Positions 62,901-64,000 of a stretch of DNA of 64,000 nt are shown piece by piece. Made by a program: the position numbers and the translations under genes. The stretch comes from Palaemon carinicauda (taxonomy: Eukaryota > Arthropoda > Malacostraca > Decapoda > Palaemonidae): NCBI RefSeq assembly GCF_036898095.1, contig NC_090766.1:42890165-42954164 (forward strand). The letters are read 5' to 3'. Every line of letters begins with the position of its first letter. Position 1 is the first letter of the stretch. A model generated the notes under the pieces. That model made no database searches, was not told the origin of the DNA, and was given only the letters and a program-made list of their open reading frames with translations.

Positions 62901-63205
62901 TACGAACAACTTCTAAGTAAATGCATTTTTAAACATATGTGAAATCAATTAATTATAACAATACTAGTTATCAAAATACCAAAAAAAATATAAGTATAAT
63001 GATAATAATAGCCAATAGGCATTACGCTCTTTCCCGTCATCCTGACAGCCAAAATGCTCGGGAAATGGACCAGCAAAATGGGGCCCTTCACTGTGCATAA
63101 TATTAAAACTACTGGTGATTTGACCGATTGATCGTTTGTTTGGTAGTTAGCGAACTTACTATAACCAGGAGGAGGATTCGATGCTAGTGAGACGTTTATA
63201 TTCAT
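7526..63205 (-). CDS. ZFP64: ZFP64-like C2H2 zinc-finger gene, ten exons, 3' end outside the window
   Basis: Joined coding exons, in order: 63205-63160, 55725-55463, 49298-49086, 31186-30832, 30036-29891, 26190-26059, 20378-20267, 19456-19267, 17883-17816, 7666-7526. That is 1666 nt, about 555 codons. Every junction keeps phase (exon ends 1,0,0,1,0,0,1,2,1,1) and has GT donors and AG acceptors, which is hard to get by chance. The product has an N-terminal C2HC-like finger (CGTCGSQY...HKRQGC), a long Q/S/T/P-rich linker and then consecutive C2H2 fingers. Finger order and spacing match vertebrate ZFP64: [11 protein letters not shown], then a C-x4-C finger, then [12 protein letters not shown], then [17 protein letters not shown]64 is a nuclear DNA-binding transcription regulator. 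The last fingers, stop and 3' UTR lie left of position 1. Introns are 0.8-18 kb and full of transposons. Confidence 0.85.
8207..8431 (+). mobile_element. 5'-truncated LINE fragment (3' end)
   Basis: Encodes [19 protein letters not shown] and [13 protein letters not shown], the conserved C-terminus of RTE-like non-LTR retrotransposon ORFs. A purine-rich GAAGAAGAA end follows. It is close to the copy at 19880-20188. No target duplication was found. Confidence 0.75.
8833..8902. repeat. (GA)n microsatellite
   Basis: About 35 uninterrupted GA units in intron 9. Confidence 0.95.
9070..9330. repeat. Left ITR of element B
   Basis: Runs from GCCGCCCAGTGAATAAGC to CTCAGAACCCAACTCC and is matched in inverted orientation at 16231-16490 with only scattered differences. 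Confidence 0.9.
9371..9455. repeat. Internal complementary region of element B
   Basis: TTCACTGGGCGGCACAGGTC through TTTCCTACGTCAAAATCCC is the reverse complement of 9029-9090. It is followed at once by TTCTGGGCTCGAACCTGTGC, the reverse complement of the right terminus (about 16470-16502). Confidence 0.9.
9785..11989 (-). CDS. Tyrosine recombinase ORF of element B
   Basis: Open frame of 734 codons. The recombinase proper is the last 310 or so residues: a core-binding domain around [18 protein letters not shown], then [14 protein letters not shown] (first Arg), HDIRAVATS (H-x-x-R), and [14 protein letters not shown] (Trp and nucleophilic Tyr). The full catalytic set is present. It would integrate the circular DNA intermediate, in place of the DDE integrase of LTR elements. 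The first 410 codons overlap the RT/RNase H ORF in another frame, are Ser/Pro-rich and have no domain. Where translation really starts is unknown. Confidence 0.88.
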   Translation of the reverse strand: MVRHLPKLPKSHSQSHPISSISRLPDQLQEVPSSSEIKVPMARPAMGSYISYSVSSQTQEVRDCKEHQTLSQRQSKFQTTPREDSGVPSICLSDGSTSEGKIEGYQSCLAFEGEPEAPGQESPPSSHSTGKTSSLDKGQQSVKVSSPSISASEVNHSHGRIPIRLGRLFSAQESSRSLVSLIPPISHQCAGGHGSSFNPETSRSSQETTPSSGPRQRSGGPLPQQRRVKIRASEPCSSSHILPSSLEPLASFSCPPGGSPERSGRRLVPDLPSRIGMVTRSKVIPVDSLSGSRSPSGPLRHGVQPQIESICGSQSRPSGLRHRRHVTELGHLGKDLSLSPGESFTESPRQTEILQGTSSLGRTQLAQEQLVSSPARVETISSPDTQSGSVSDSTNTRCVRFLKHSERPNFMDFMKFAAMHGANIDPQNTLFLESDKRDSTIRQYDSAVKKLAKFLIDSDVHCMNLNLTVTFFRTLLESGLAANTITSIKSALKKIFLVGFNIDLTDSLLASIPKACARLKPVTRPTPVTWFLNDVLKLASDTINSSCDYIPLLRKTLFLVNLASGARISELAALSRDPGHFEFLPSGEVLLSPNKFFLAKNEDPQNRWSSWKIVPLTQDPSLCPVTTLRSYLSRTSSNSSGPLFVREQGGTITIKGIRQQILYFIKQASPDSFPLAHDIRAVATSVNFFHHMNFTDLSRYTGWKSPSVFKKHYLKHLEALKFSTVAAGSVVTPR
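10747..12620 (-). pseudogene. Reverse transcriptase/RNase H of element B, one frameshift
   Basis: The RT N-terminal part ([20 protein letters not shown], then [14 protein letters not shown]) is in one frame down to about 12172. The rest continues in a neighbouring frame with [20 protein letters not shown] and AYLDDWLIW, the active site. RNase H follows with [34 protein letters not shown] and [10 protein letters not shown] segment with [12 protein letters not shown] and [12 protein letters not shown] comes after it; related DIRS elements carry a methyltransferase-like domain there, which I cannot confirm. Apart from one indel near 12172 all motifs are intact, so the break may be recent or a sequencing error. 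Confidence 0.85.
12580..14616 (-). CDS. Gag-like ORF1 of element B
   Basis: Open frame of 678 codons starting [14 protein letters not shown]. There is a Ser/Lys-rich region around residues 120-190, a short helical repeat ([18 protein letters not shown], possible coiled coil), a conserved-looking middle part, and a C-terminus rich in RG and RGG ([19 protein letters not shown]) likely to bind RNA. It ends just before the RT frame, as in DIRS ORF1. The frame is open further upstream to an acceptor at 14659-14660, so the true N-terminus may lie in a separate exon (14793-14963). Confidence 0.8.
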   Translation of the reverse strand: MWVGGFARNVKSKQPYVLSEDYCAMIYPNAKSSAAVARHVAAPIIAHIDATIAGFIDQEQDPLDAPGDLEDNVASMNLDVEPMLLDDPDAGRVVSEAGVTGAEIPILSPALSSSSDRSSFHGFSGDRDSSHRSHPVPPKDKSTSRTLPKARKPHKASHSSKLNTNPSSKASGSSSKSHDPGVQSATSAPSPGLSESAMLRIVSEMQAKLVSEMQAKMDTMFSNIGQRLGALEQGAPERVQSSLIPDASKLPPFTKNNPWRMALHSPFSDGMLTLEGLGTRPLEDFEFFPPGLAFPFHGYARLTEEALVRLDKVPKETVIFPKEQAQSVWARFLNDIGCTNTMLTPYKSSFTMFLMDKNTVTPCVNKVAELAFQYALEEKPLPPIREVDPISLLLPSGIECWDNVHTTFTSGKLSADCASVMFSERLPRLPESLIKQEYDSRLRVGRTLNLATSTESIALTYDTESIFKSLNKATLQSLYYDLYDFAIAKRRCRKHVLAEATIRHEPNKLIRSSCWGSNLFPEDLVEEVLAEATRVNQSLKARWGLTPKRKYDPANYQARGRKKLRPYTSTQFRQQQSSSSIFRQPLPPSPAAPAQPSTSQAPSSDDYVTVLFPKSQLSGASTTSPAFNQSYEAHSSSQSYNRGRGYHRGSNQNRGRGRFFRKGKNFRGGRGGNSSSQY
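14793..14963 (-). CDS. Possible 5' exon of element B gag, Cys/His-rich
   Basis: Reads [13 protein letters not shown] and [13 protein letters not shown], a Cys/His arrangement that looks zinc-binding, and ends at TTCG|GTGAGT. An acceptor TTATTTCAG sits 134 nt downstream at 14659-14660, and splicing joins in phase 0 into [18 protein letters not shown]. The only ATG, at 14963, is followed three codons later by an in-frame TGA. Either this copy is dead at that point or a further exon joins at the ATTGACAG just after the TGA. Confidence 0.45.
14988..15136. repeat. 75-bp tandem duplication in the leader of element B
   Basis: Two near-identical copies starting AACTGTAA, each containing GGGGCGGGTCCGGAGGACCC, with GGGTCC/GGACCC able to pair, and TCTAACTTAAGACTAGAG. 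They lie between the right ITR and gag. Confidence 0.85.
15137..16230. other. Leader of element B without recognised gene
   Basis: Sequence between the gag 5' exon and the right ITR. It holds only short ORFs and G/C-rich patches near 15200-15650. No known motif seen. Confidence 0.5.
16231..16490. repeat. Right ITR of element B
   Basis: Inverted partner of 9070-9330. It lies upstream of gag on the minus strand and is probably where element transcription begins. Confidence 0.9.
16503..17415. other. Intron 9 sequence, nothing recognised
   Basis: AT-rich, no open frame of note and no repeat that I can name. Confidence 0.5.
17419..17748 (+). mobile_element. Tigger-like transposon, 5' end only
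   Basis: Starts CACTGGAACCTTGAAATACG after a TA dinucleotide. It runs through an AT-rich leader to ACCATGG and a short frame [19 protein letters not shown], typical of the N-terminus of CENP-B-like transposases, then stops at 17748. No 3' end is present, so it is truncated. It lies about 70 bp from ZFP64 exon 9. Confidence 0.6.
17816..17883 (-). CDS. ZFP64: ZFP64 exon 9 (finger 4)
   Basis: 68 nt with acceptor TATTTTAG and donor GTAAGT. It encodes one complete C2H2 finger, [19 protein letters not shown], and the start of a THTG linker. The [10 protein letters not shown] helix is nearly the same as the corresponding vertebrate ZFP64 finger. Both splice phases agree with their neighbours. Confidence 0.92.
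17884..18925. other. Intron 8 sequence, nothing recognised
   Basis: AT-rich, no gene seen. Confidence 0.5.
18930..19195 (-). repeat. (TAA)n-associated interspersed repeat
   Basis: Ends in CCAATTAGGGTTGTAGCTTAG followed by CTA and TAA triplets. It shares this end with copies at 38880-39100, 59745-59920 and (opposite strand) 61725-62060. Family unknown, probably a SINE or a LINE 5' end. Confidence 0.7.
19267..19456 (-). CDS. ZFP64: ZFP64 exon 8 (fingers 2 and 3)
   Basis: 190 nt with acceptor TTTGTAG and donor GTTAGT; it completes the Gly of TG-EKP. Finger 2 is [25 protein letters not shown]. Finger 3 has C-x4-C spacing (CQHPNC) and [11 protein letters not shown], then the linker TNERPY. It leaves with two bases of an Arg codon that exon 9 completes. 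Confidence 0.92.
19880..20188 (+). mobile_element. 5'-truncated LINE with 12-bp target duplication
   Basis: Encodes [20 protein letters not shown], then [19 protein letters not shown] and [11 protein letters not shown] followed by a stop. This is the C-terminus of an RTE-like ORF, and the element ends in AAGAAGAAGAA. TGCATTCTAAAT occurs at 19868-19879 and again at 20189-20200, a target-site duplication that fixes both ends. It sits in intron 7, 66 bp from exon 7. Confidence 0.85.
20267..20378 (-). CDS. ZFP64: ZFP64 exon 7 (finger 1)
   Basis: 112 nt after a TTTTTCCCCAG acceptor, ending at GTAAGT. It encodes [19 protein letters not shown] and then a finger with [13 protein letters not shown]. 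The Cys pair is C-x4-C, as in the first array finger of vertebrate ZFP64. The intron splits the Gly codon of the TGEKP linker. Confidence 0.9.
20379..21105. other. Intron 6 sequence, nothing recognised
   Basis: AT-rich sequence upstream of the satellite array. No gene supported. Confidence 0.5.
21106..22010. repeat. 82-bp tandem satellite, about 11 copies
   Basis: The unit begins AAATACCACCTATAATATGG and contains GTGCCTCGAGGTTCATACAT. Units are 81 or 82 bp depending on CTTCTCC or CTTCCTCC near their ends. A few point variants distinguish copies. ORFs across it on both strands are by-products of the repeat. Confidence 0.95.
22011..22815. other. Intron 6 sequence between satellite and DIRS fragment
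   Basis: AT-rich, no gene or named repeat seen. Confidence 0.5.
22820..23735 (-). mobile_element. Internal fragment of a DIRS element (family of elements C-G)
   Basis: Stretches such as TTCCTTTCAGTATGAAGG..., TATTGCTGGAATAGTGGCAACG and TTTCCAGGCATGAAG match element E around 40740-41020 in the same direction. The rest resembles the gag-repeat region of F (CAGCTGGGC...GAGTC phrases). No ITR is present. It abuts a dead Tigger at about 23735. Confidence 0.6.
23740..25709 (-). mobile_element. Tigger-like transposon, inactivated
   Basis: On the minus strand it starts with the terminus CAGTGATACCTC at 25709, next to a TA. Transposase relics follow: [20 protein letters not shown] (helix-turn-helix), [28 protein letters not shown], and QSMDQHVIL. 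Compared with the copy at 33996, the first acidic residue (CDETG to CGKTG) and the MDNAPAH block are lost, with several frame breaks. The 3' terminus is not seen, and DIRS sequence begins at about 23735. Confidence 0.75.
26059..26190 (-). CDS. ZFP64: ZFP64 exon 6 (linker before the finger array)
   Basis: 132 nt, 44 codons, phase 0 on both sides, with acceptor CTTACTAAACAG and donor GTAAGT. It encodes [20 protein letters not shown]...[11 protein letters not shown]. This short basic Ser/Thr/Lys-rich stretch lies directly before the first array finger, as in vertebrate ZFP64, and may hold a nuclear localisation signal. Confidence 0.75.
26191..27290. other. Intron 5 sequence, nothing recognised
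   Basis: AT-rich, no gene supported. Confidence 0.5.
27295..27635. mobile_element. Solo DIRS terminal repeat related to element B
   Basis: Follows the left ITR of B: GACGAAGGAAAAATCTATTT, a diverged CCTGTGTCGCTCCGTGAA, CTGCTAAATATACCAGA, and AGCTCGCTCACC. It includes the extreme tip found only at the 3' (left) end of B. No internal region is present. Confidence 0.75.
27640..28145. other. Intron 5 sequence, nothing recognised
   Basis: AT-rich, no gene supported. Confidence 0.5.
28150..28905 (-). pseudogene. LINE RNase H relic
   Basis: The minus strand reads [20 protein letters not shown], then [15 protein letters not shown] and ETCWIPAH, and near the end [20 protein letters not shown]. These are RNase H motifs and the tail of non-LTR retrotransposons that encode RNase H (Jockey or I type). 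Several stops make it a relic. Confidence 0.75.
29440..29736. mobile_element. TTAA-flanked MITE, copy 1 (piggyBac type)
   Basis: 297 bp bounded by TTAA at 29436-29439 and 29737-29740. The termini are CCCTTTTACCCC and GGGGGTAAAAGGG. TTAA target sites with CCC...GGG ends are typical of piggyBac transposons. No coding capacity; it shares most of its sequence with the copy at 61269. Confidence 0.85.
29891..30036 (-). CDS. ZFP64: ZFP64 exon 5 (linker, Gln-rich)
   Basis: 146 nt with acceptor TTTTTTCTAG and donor GTAAGC. The first two bases complete a Gly codon with exon 4, and the exon leaves in phase 0. It encodes [18 protein letters not shown], then [24 protein letters not shown]. No domain is recognised. 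Confidence 0.75.
30315..30400. repeat. (TA)n microsatellite
   Basis: Two long TA runs split by CAGTATATAT, in intron 4. Confidence 0.95.
30518..30590. repeat. (ATAC)n, (AT)n and (TG)n compound microsatellite
   Basis: Tandem ATAC units pass into ATATAT and then about 18 TG units. Confidence 0.95.
30713..30771. repeat. (TATG)n microsatellite with TACG variants
   Basis: About 14 tetranucleotide units, 60 bp from the exon 4 donor. Confidence 0.95.
30832..31186 (-). CDS. ZFP64: ZFP64 exon 4 (linker)
   Basis: 355 nt opening after TTTTTTTCGCAG and closing with GTAAAG. It enters in phase 0 and leaves with one base. It encodes a Ser/Thr/Glu/Asn-rich segment starting [20 protein letters not shown], with [12 protein letters not shown] and [23 protein letters not shown] later. 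Open throughout and low in complexity, it resembles the variable linker of ZFP64 proteins in composition only. Confidence 0.75.
31786..32735. other. Unidentified insert in the ICR of element C
   Basis: AT-rich sequence separating the two ICR halves. It has many ACAGTA/TACTGT words and no ORF of note. Its ends, TTGAATAGTCAGC and GCTGATTGTA, are weakly inverted. Family not recognised. Confidence 0.5.
33361..33830 (+). repeat. Interspersed repeat, 3' part with (ATA)n tail
   Basis: Shares GGTACAGAGGCTATGGCACT and the following TGATTTTGGAATGTCCT-type text with 61980-62050. It ends in GGTGCCCTGGCCAGCCTACT and about 15 ATA units (33762-33806). It interrupts element C in its YR relic. Confidence 0.75.
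33996..36500 (-). mobile_element. Tigger (pogo/CENP-B-like) DNA transposon, apparently intact
   Basis: 2505 bp flanked by TA at 33994-33995 and 36501-36502. The termini CAGTGATACCTCGGTA... match over about 23 bp with two differences. Inside is one long open transposase frame. It sits in element C, so it is younger than C. Confidence 0.93.
34341..36218 (-). CDS. Tigger-type transposase
   Basis: 625 codons from MSPKKVMSV (an upstream in-frame ATG at 36248 would add 10 residues). An N-terminal pipsqueak/CENP-B helix-turn-helix ([20 protein letters not shown]) is followed by a Tc5/CENP-B DNA-binding part ending [14 protein letters not shown]. Then comes a DDE_1 catalytic domain with [21 protein letters not shown] and [10 protein letters not shown]. 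All three Asp residues are present, the last two separated by 36 residues. Acidic and Gln-rich stretches and a basic tail follow. Length is close to vertebrate TIGD proteins. No stop or frameshift, so it could be active. Confidence 0.92.
   Translation of the reverse strand: MSPKKVMSVKGKEKRKTVRTTIELKKEIIAKYENGVRVSDLAVEYGMAKSTISTFLKHKEMIKKANVATGVTAVTKQRPQVIEEMEKLLLIFIKEKQLAGESVSEAFICEKALHIYEELVKKSPSTSESDSFTFKASRGWFEKFRNRTGIHRVTRHGEAASSDQIAADKYVGEFDRYINEQNLIAQQVFNCDETGLFWKKMPANTYITKDETKMPGHKPMKDRLTLLLCANASGDCKIKPLLVYHSDNPRVFKRNNICKSALPVMWRSNTKSWVTRQFFTEWINEVFAPQVKAYLIEKSLPMKCLLVMDNAPAHPPGLEDDLKEEYSFIKIKFLPPNTTPILQPMDQQVISNFKKLYTKALFRKCFEVTSDTKLTLKEFWKEHFSILNSVNMIDQAWRGVTYRTLNSAWRKLWPSCVTEREFEGFQPEAGPSTATPVISDDTDVVEEIVVMGRSLGLEVDKDDIDELVESHSTELTVEELLHLQQQQQQDLIVEQESSEEDEVREDVPSSLINEICSKWADVQAFAEKYHPEIAVANRAVHMFNDSVMYHFRRILQRRKKQLTIDQFFTKEKKAATSKPVSPPKKRQRREETPEIDLPTLSLERETTPEGELPRHIMEGDSPSKQ
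36501..38463 (-). pseudogene. Element C gag-like relic and right ITR
   Basis: The minus strand at 37139-37603 reads runs such as [17 protein letters not shown] from a degenerate 18-bp-like periodicity (GATCACGAG...GGCGA). The same pattern appears in F and G. The right ITR runs from about 38290 to 38463 (CTAGTCTTCCAGCTTCGGCA...). Confidence 0.5.
38880..39100 (-). repeat. (TAA)n-associated interspersed repeat inside the ICR of D
   Basis: TCACTGGGCTATTTTTCCC, TTGGAGCCCTTGGGCTTATA, CCAACTAGGGTTGTAGCTTG, then about 17 TAA units (39046-39098). Confidence 0.8.
39990..43300 (-). pseudogene. Pol (RT, RNase H, YR) and gag C-terminal relics of element E
   Basis: Minus-strand pieces in changing frames. 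Gag: [20 protein letters not shown] and [17 protein letters not shown] near 43200-43390. [14 protein letters not shown] and [12 protein letters not shown] between about 42470 and 42720. RT thumb: [20 protein letters not shown] near 41950. Post-RNase [18 protein letters not shown] near 41300. YR C-terminus: near 40150-40020, an [16 protein letters not shown] run followed by [14 protein letters not shown]. Many frame breaks make it non-functional. The RT palm is interrupted by the 5S-like sequence. Confidence 0.65.
42064..42181 (-). rRNA. 5S rRNA-like sequence (probable pseudogene)
   Basis: 118 nt on the minus strand, almost exactly the 5S length. It starts GTCAACGGCCTTACCACG, has TTCTCGTCCGTTCAGCGAGG, then GGTTAAGCAACGTCGGGTCT (box A and intermediate element region) and GGTACTTGGATGGGTGACCG (box C region), and ends in TGTTGCC. 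It aligns with arthropod 5S rRNA along the whole length with scattered changes. No T-run terminator follows. It lies inside the RT relic of element E, so it is more likely an inserted copy than a functional gene. Confidence 0.85.
43576..46300 (-). pseudogene. Repeat-expanded gag region of element E
   Basis: Arg/Ser/Pro/Thr-rich minus-strand reading ([20 protein letters not shown]). The middle is the 23-bp minisatellite at 43967-44545. Degenerate repeats of GAGCGCTGGCGAACAG (45360-45520) and CGTCGGGAAGACCGTTATC (45600-45740) flank it. ORFs of 200-341 codons here exist because the repeats contain no stops. I cannot assign a fold. Confidence 0.5.
43967..44545. repeat. 23-bp hairpin minisatellite, about 25 copies
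   Basis: The unit is CACCGTCGGTCCGCGCGACG plus GAA. CCGTCG and CGACGG pair around a 7-nt loop. About 20 units are identical; two GGACCG variants and three CCGTCC variants are grouped at the right end. Confidence 0.95.
47239..48563 (-). mobile_element. Right part of element D
   Basis: Begins in the segment that follows the ICR (GGCTTTACCCAGGGTCTCC) and parallels element E at 39555 onward. It has short gag-like relics at 47517-48060 and then the right ITR. Confidence 0.65.
48564..49085. other. Intron 3 sequence beside exon 3, nothing recognised
   Basis: Very AT-rich, no gene or named repeat. Confidence 0.5.
49086..49298 (-). CDS. ZFP64: ZFP64 exon 3 (linker)
   Basis: 213 nt, exactly 71 codons, phase 0 on both sides. 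Acceptor CTAAACAG and donor GTTTGA, the latter a weak match to consensus. It encodes [19 protein letters not shown]... and ends in a Gln/His-rich run ([17 protein letters not shown]). It has no zinc finger and is probably an activation or interaction linker. It sits between DIRS elements D and F and is unbroken by either. Confidence 0.75.
49299..49690. other. Intron 2 sequence, nothing recognised
   Basis: AT-rich, no gene supported. Confidence 0.5.
49697..49970. mobile_element. Solo DIRS terminal hairpin (left ITR plus half ICR)
   Basis: Opens with AAAGTAATTTGTATTTTTCC and closes with GGAAAAATACAAATTATTTT, its approximate inverse. This is the left ITR followed by the left-end half of an ICR, without the rest of an element. 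Confidence 0.6.
49975..54960 (-). mobile_element. DIRS-type element F, defective
   Basis: Left end near 49975-49985 and right end ...GTGTCGGAACAAA at 54960, with ITR text CTAGTCTTCCAGCTTCGCCA. The ITR body appears twice at the left (about 50040-50235 and 50265-50430). The ICR at 50430-50490 carries ATACAAACTACTTCTAAATT, then TGTCATTTGCTCTGACAAG. A YR relic follows. The minus strand at 52296-52736 has gag-like repeats ([20 protein letters not shown]). RT is not found. Confidence 0.75.
50920..51720 (-). pseudogene. Tyrosine recombinase relic of element F
   Basis: Minus-strand fragments in order: [19 protein letters not shown] near 51650, [15 protein letters not shown] text split by a frame shift near 51540, [14 protein letters not shown] near 51480, [15 protein letters not shown] (H-x-x-R box) near 51160, and [17 protein letters not shown] where the nucleophilic Tyr region should be. 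Recognisable but interrupted. Confidence 0.75.
54961..55462. other. Intron 2 sequence beside exon 2, nothing recognised
   Basis: No ORF or known repeat seen. Confidence 0.5.
55463..55725 (-). CDS. ZFP64: ZFP64 exon 2 (N-terminal C2HC-like finger)
   Basis: Acceptor TTTTTAG at 55726-55727 and donor GTTAGT from 55462; 263 nt, entering in phase 1 and leaving in phase 0. It encodes a Ser/Pro-rich lead and then [17 protein letters not shown]...HKRQGCQ. This matches the start of vertebrate ZFP64, where an IHICG-C-K...AHK...GCQ finger stands apart from the main array. A Gly/Ser/His-rich tail with [11 protein letters not shown] follows. This exon is the best evidence for the ortholog assignment, because the feature is unusual among C2H2 proteins. 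Confidence 0.85.
57540..57600. repeat. 18-bp tandem repeat, in gag frame
   Basis: GCGATCGTGAGCCAACAG repeated three to four times. On the minus strand it encodes repeated HDRLLA. Confidence 0.85.
58947..59026. repeat. (TA)n microsatellite
   Basis: About 40 TA units inside element G. Confidence 0.95.
59745..59920 (-). repeat. (TAA)n-associated interspersed repeat
   Basis: CAGTTGGAGCCCCTGGGCTA, CCAATTAGGGTTGTAACTTAG, then TAA units from 59889. Confidence 0.75.
59925..61264. other. Intron 1 sequence, nothing recognised
   Basis: AT-rich with no gene. It contains TTAGGTTAGGTTAGG at about 60896-60910 and a shorter one near 61033. Confidence 0.5.
61269..61570. mobile_element. TTAA-flanked MITE, copy 2 (piggyBac type)
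   Basis: 302 bp with TTAA at 61265-61268 and 61571-61574. It has the same ends and largely the same interior as the copy at 29440 (AGGCATTTTCCAAGAGAATG, CTGACCTCTCTATGAC). Confidence 0.85.
61725..62060 (+). repeat. (TAA)n-associated interspersed repeat, longer copy
   Basis: Begins ACTTGCTAAGCTACAACCCT, the reverse of the ends at 19.1, 39.0 and 59.9 kb. It continues into CCATGGTACAGAGGCTATGG, linking the two halves of the family. Confidence 0.75.
62212..62833. repeat. 41-bp minisatellite, about 15 copies
   Basis: The unit contains GATTTTGACCTTCCAGTCAG and AAAATAAACAAACAATTGAG. Near-perfect; the commonest variant is AGTCAAAT for AGTAAAAT. Confidence 0.95.
63160..63205 (-). CDS. ZFP64: ZFP64 exon 1 coding part (start codon)
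   Basis: Fifteen codons plus one base starting [15 protein letters not shown], followed by a strong GTAAGT donor at 63159. The ATG is the first after an in-frame TGA 18 nt upstream. The single leftover base joins exon 2, which begins with two bases of a codon. Transcription should start further right, in sequence that carries MITE-like repeats. The exon is short and assigned from its donor and phase, so it is less certain than the finger exons. Confidence 0.6.
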
Positions 63206-63305
63206 GTTCGAAAGGGTCCATCAACGTAAAAACCAAATATTTCTTCGCCACTGTCAAACCAGACTGCTCAAGTTTTCTATTGTCAAGTGGAGGTAGGGGG
63301 AGGGG

Positions 63306-63510
63306 CAGGGTTGCCAGGTTGGCCTTTTTTCGGGCCAAAAGACCCTCTAAAATTTTCCTTTTTTTCGTGCTAAATACCTAAATTTAGCCTTTTTGAAATT
63401 GGTTAGCCTTAAATGCTATATTTTCGGCCTTTTTCTATTAGGTTGGCTTTTTAAAGGTGCAGTTGATCAGACTTTGGCCTTTTTTCACTTGGAAAACCTG
63501 GCAACTCTGG
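63306..63510. mobile_element. MITE-like repeat 1 with CAGGGTTGCCAGG ends
   Basis: Starts CAGGGTTGCCAGGTTGGCCT and ends CCTGGCAACTCTG. It has no coding capacity. The target duplication is unclear because the flanks are G-rich. Confidence 0.6.
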
Positions 63511-63569
63511 GGAGGGGGGCCCGGGGGAGGTTGGTTAGGGAGAGGGTTGCCGGGGGGGATGTAAAATTT

Positions 63570-63772
63570 CAGGGTTGCCAGGTTGGCCTTTTTTCCGGCC
63601 AAACCCCTCAATTATGGCCTTTTTCCGTGCCAAATATATCAATTTGGCCTGTTTTAAATGGGAGGGCCATAAATGTTATATTTTTGTCCTTTTTCCACTA
63701 ATGGTTTGGGCTTTTAAAGCTTCCGTTGTTTAAATTTTGGCCTTCTTTCATTTAGGAAACCTGGTAACCTTG
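63570..63772. mobile_element. MITE-like repeat 2
   Basis: Starts CAGGGTTGCCAGGTTGGCCT and ends AAACCTGGTAACCTTG; similar to repeat 1 throughout. Confidence 0.6.
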
Positions 63773-63776
63773 AGTC

Positions 63777-63982
63777 AGGGTTGCCAGATTTTCTAAATGA
63801 GAAAAAGCCAATTTATAATCAACCACAGCTTTAAAAGGTCAGTCCAATATTAGGAAAAGGCCAAAAATATAGTATTTAAAGCCCACCTTTTTATGATATT
63901 ACTAAAGGCCAACTGATTTTAAAAAAAAAAGAAAATTTTGGGATATTTGGCCTGAAAAAAGGCCAAACTGGCAACACTGATG
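63777..63982. mobile_element. MITE-like repeat 3, inverted
   Basis: Starts CAGGGTTGCCAGATTTTCTA and ends GGCCAAACTGGCAACACTG. The interior reads as the reverse of repeats 1 and 2. Confidence 0.6.
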
Positions 63983-64000
63983 TAAATACGCCACCAGAGA

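Overview
This window is eukaryotic: split coding exons with GT/AG borders, large transposon-filled introns and abundant microsatellites. Its DIRS retrotransposons, CENP-B-like (Tigger) transposons, (TAA)n-tailed interspersed repeat and TTAGG stretch suggest an arthropod, most likely a decapod crustacean. A caridean shrimp is possible, but that rests on my recollection of the repeats and cannot be proven here.

One host gene spans most of the window on the minus strand. Ten coding exons between 63205 and 7526 join in compatible reading phases. Together they encode the N-terminal C2HC-like finger, a Q/S/T-rich linker and the first five and a half C2H2 fingers of a ZFP64-type zinc-finger protein. 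The 3' exons lie beyond position 1.

The rest is intronic or flanking sequence built by nested transposon insertion. Intron 10 side (1-7525): a LINE reverse transcriptase gene split by a 6.4-kb DIRS element (A). Intron 9 (7667-17815): a nearly complete 7.5-kb DIRS element (B) with gag, RT/RNase H and tyrosine recombinase (YR), terminal inverted repeats (ITRs) and the internal complementary region (ICR). The same intron has LINE and Tigger fragments. Introns 8 and 7: a (TAA)n-type repeat and a 5'-truncated LINE with a 12-bp target duplication. Intron 6 (20379-26058): an 82-bp satellite, a DIRS fragment and a dead Tigger. Intron 5: an RNase H LINE relic, a TTAA-flanked MITE and a solo DIRS ITR. 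Intron 3 (31187-49085): DIRS element C, itself hit by a Tigger with an open 625-codon transposase, and DIRS element D, which contains another DIRS element (E). Element E carries a 23-bp hairpin minisatellite and a 5S rRNA copy. Intron 2: element F. Intron 1: element G, a second TTAA MITE and a 41-bp minisatellite. Upstream of the start codon (63300-63985) lie three short repeats with CAGGGTTGCCAG-type ends.

Every DIRS copy whose direction can be read is in the same orientation as the host gene.
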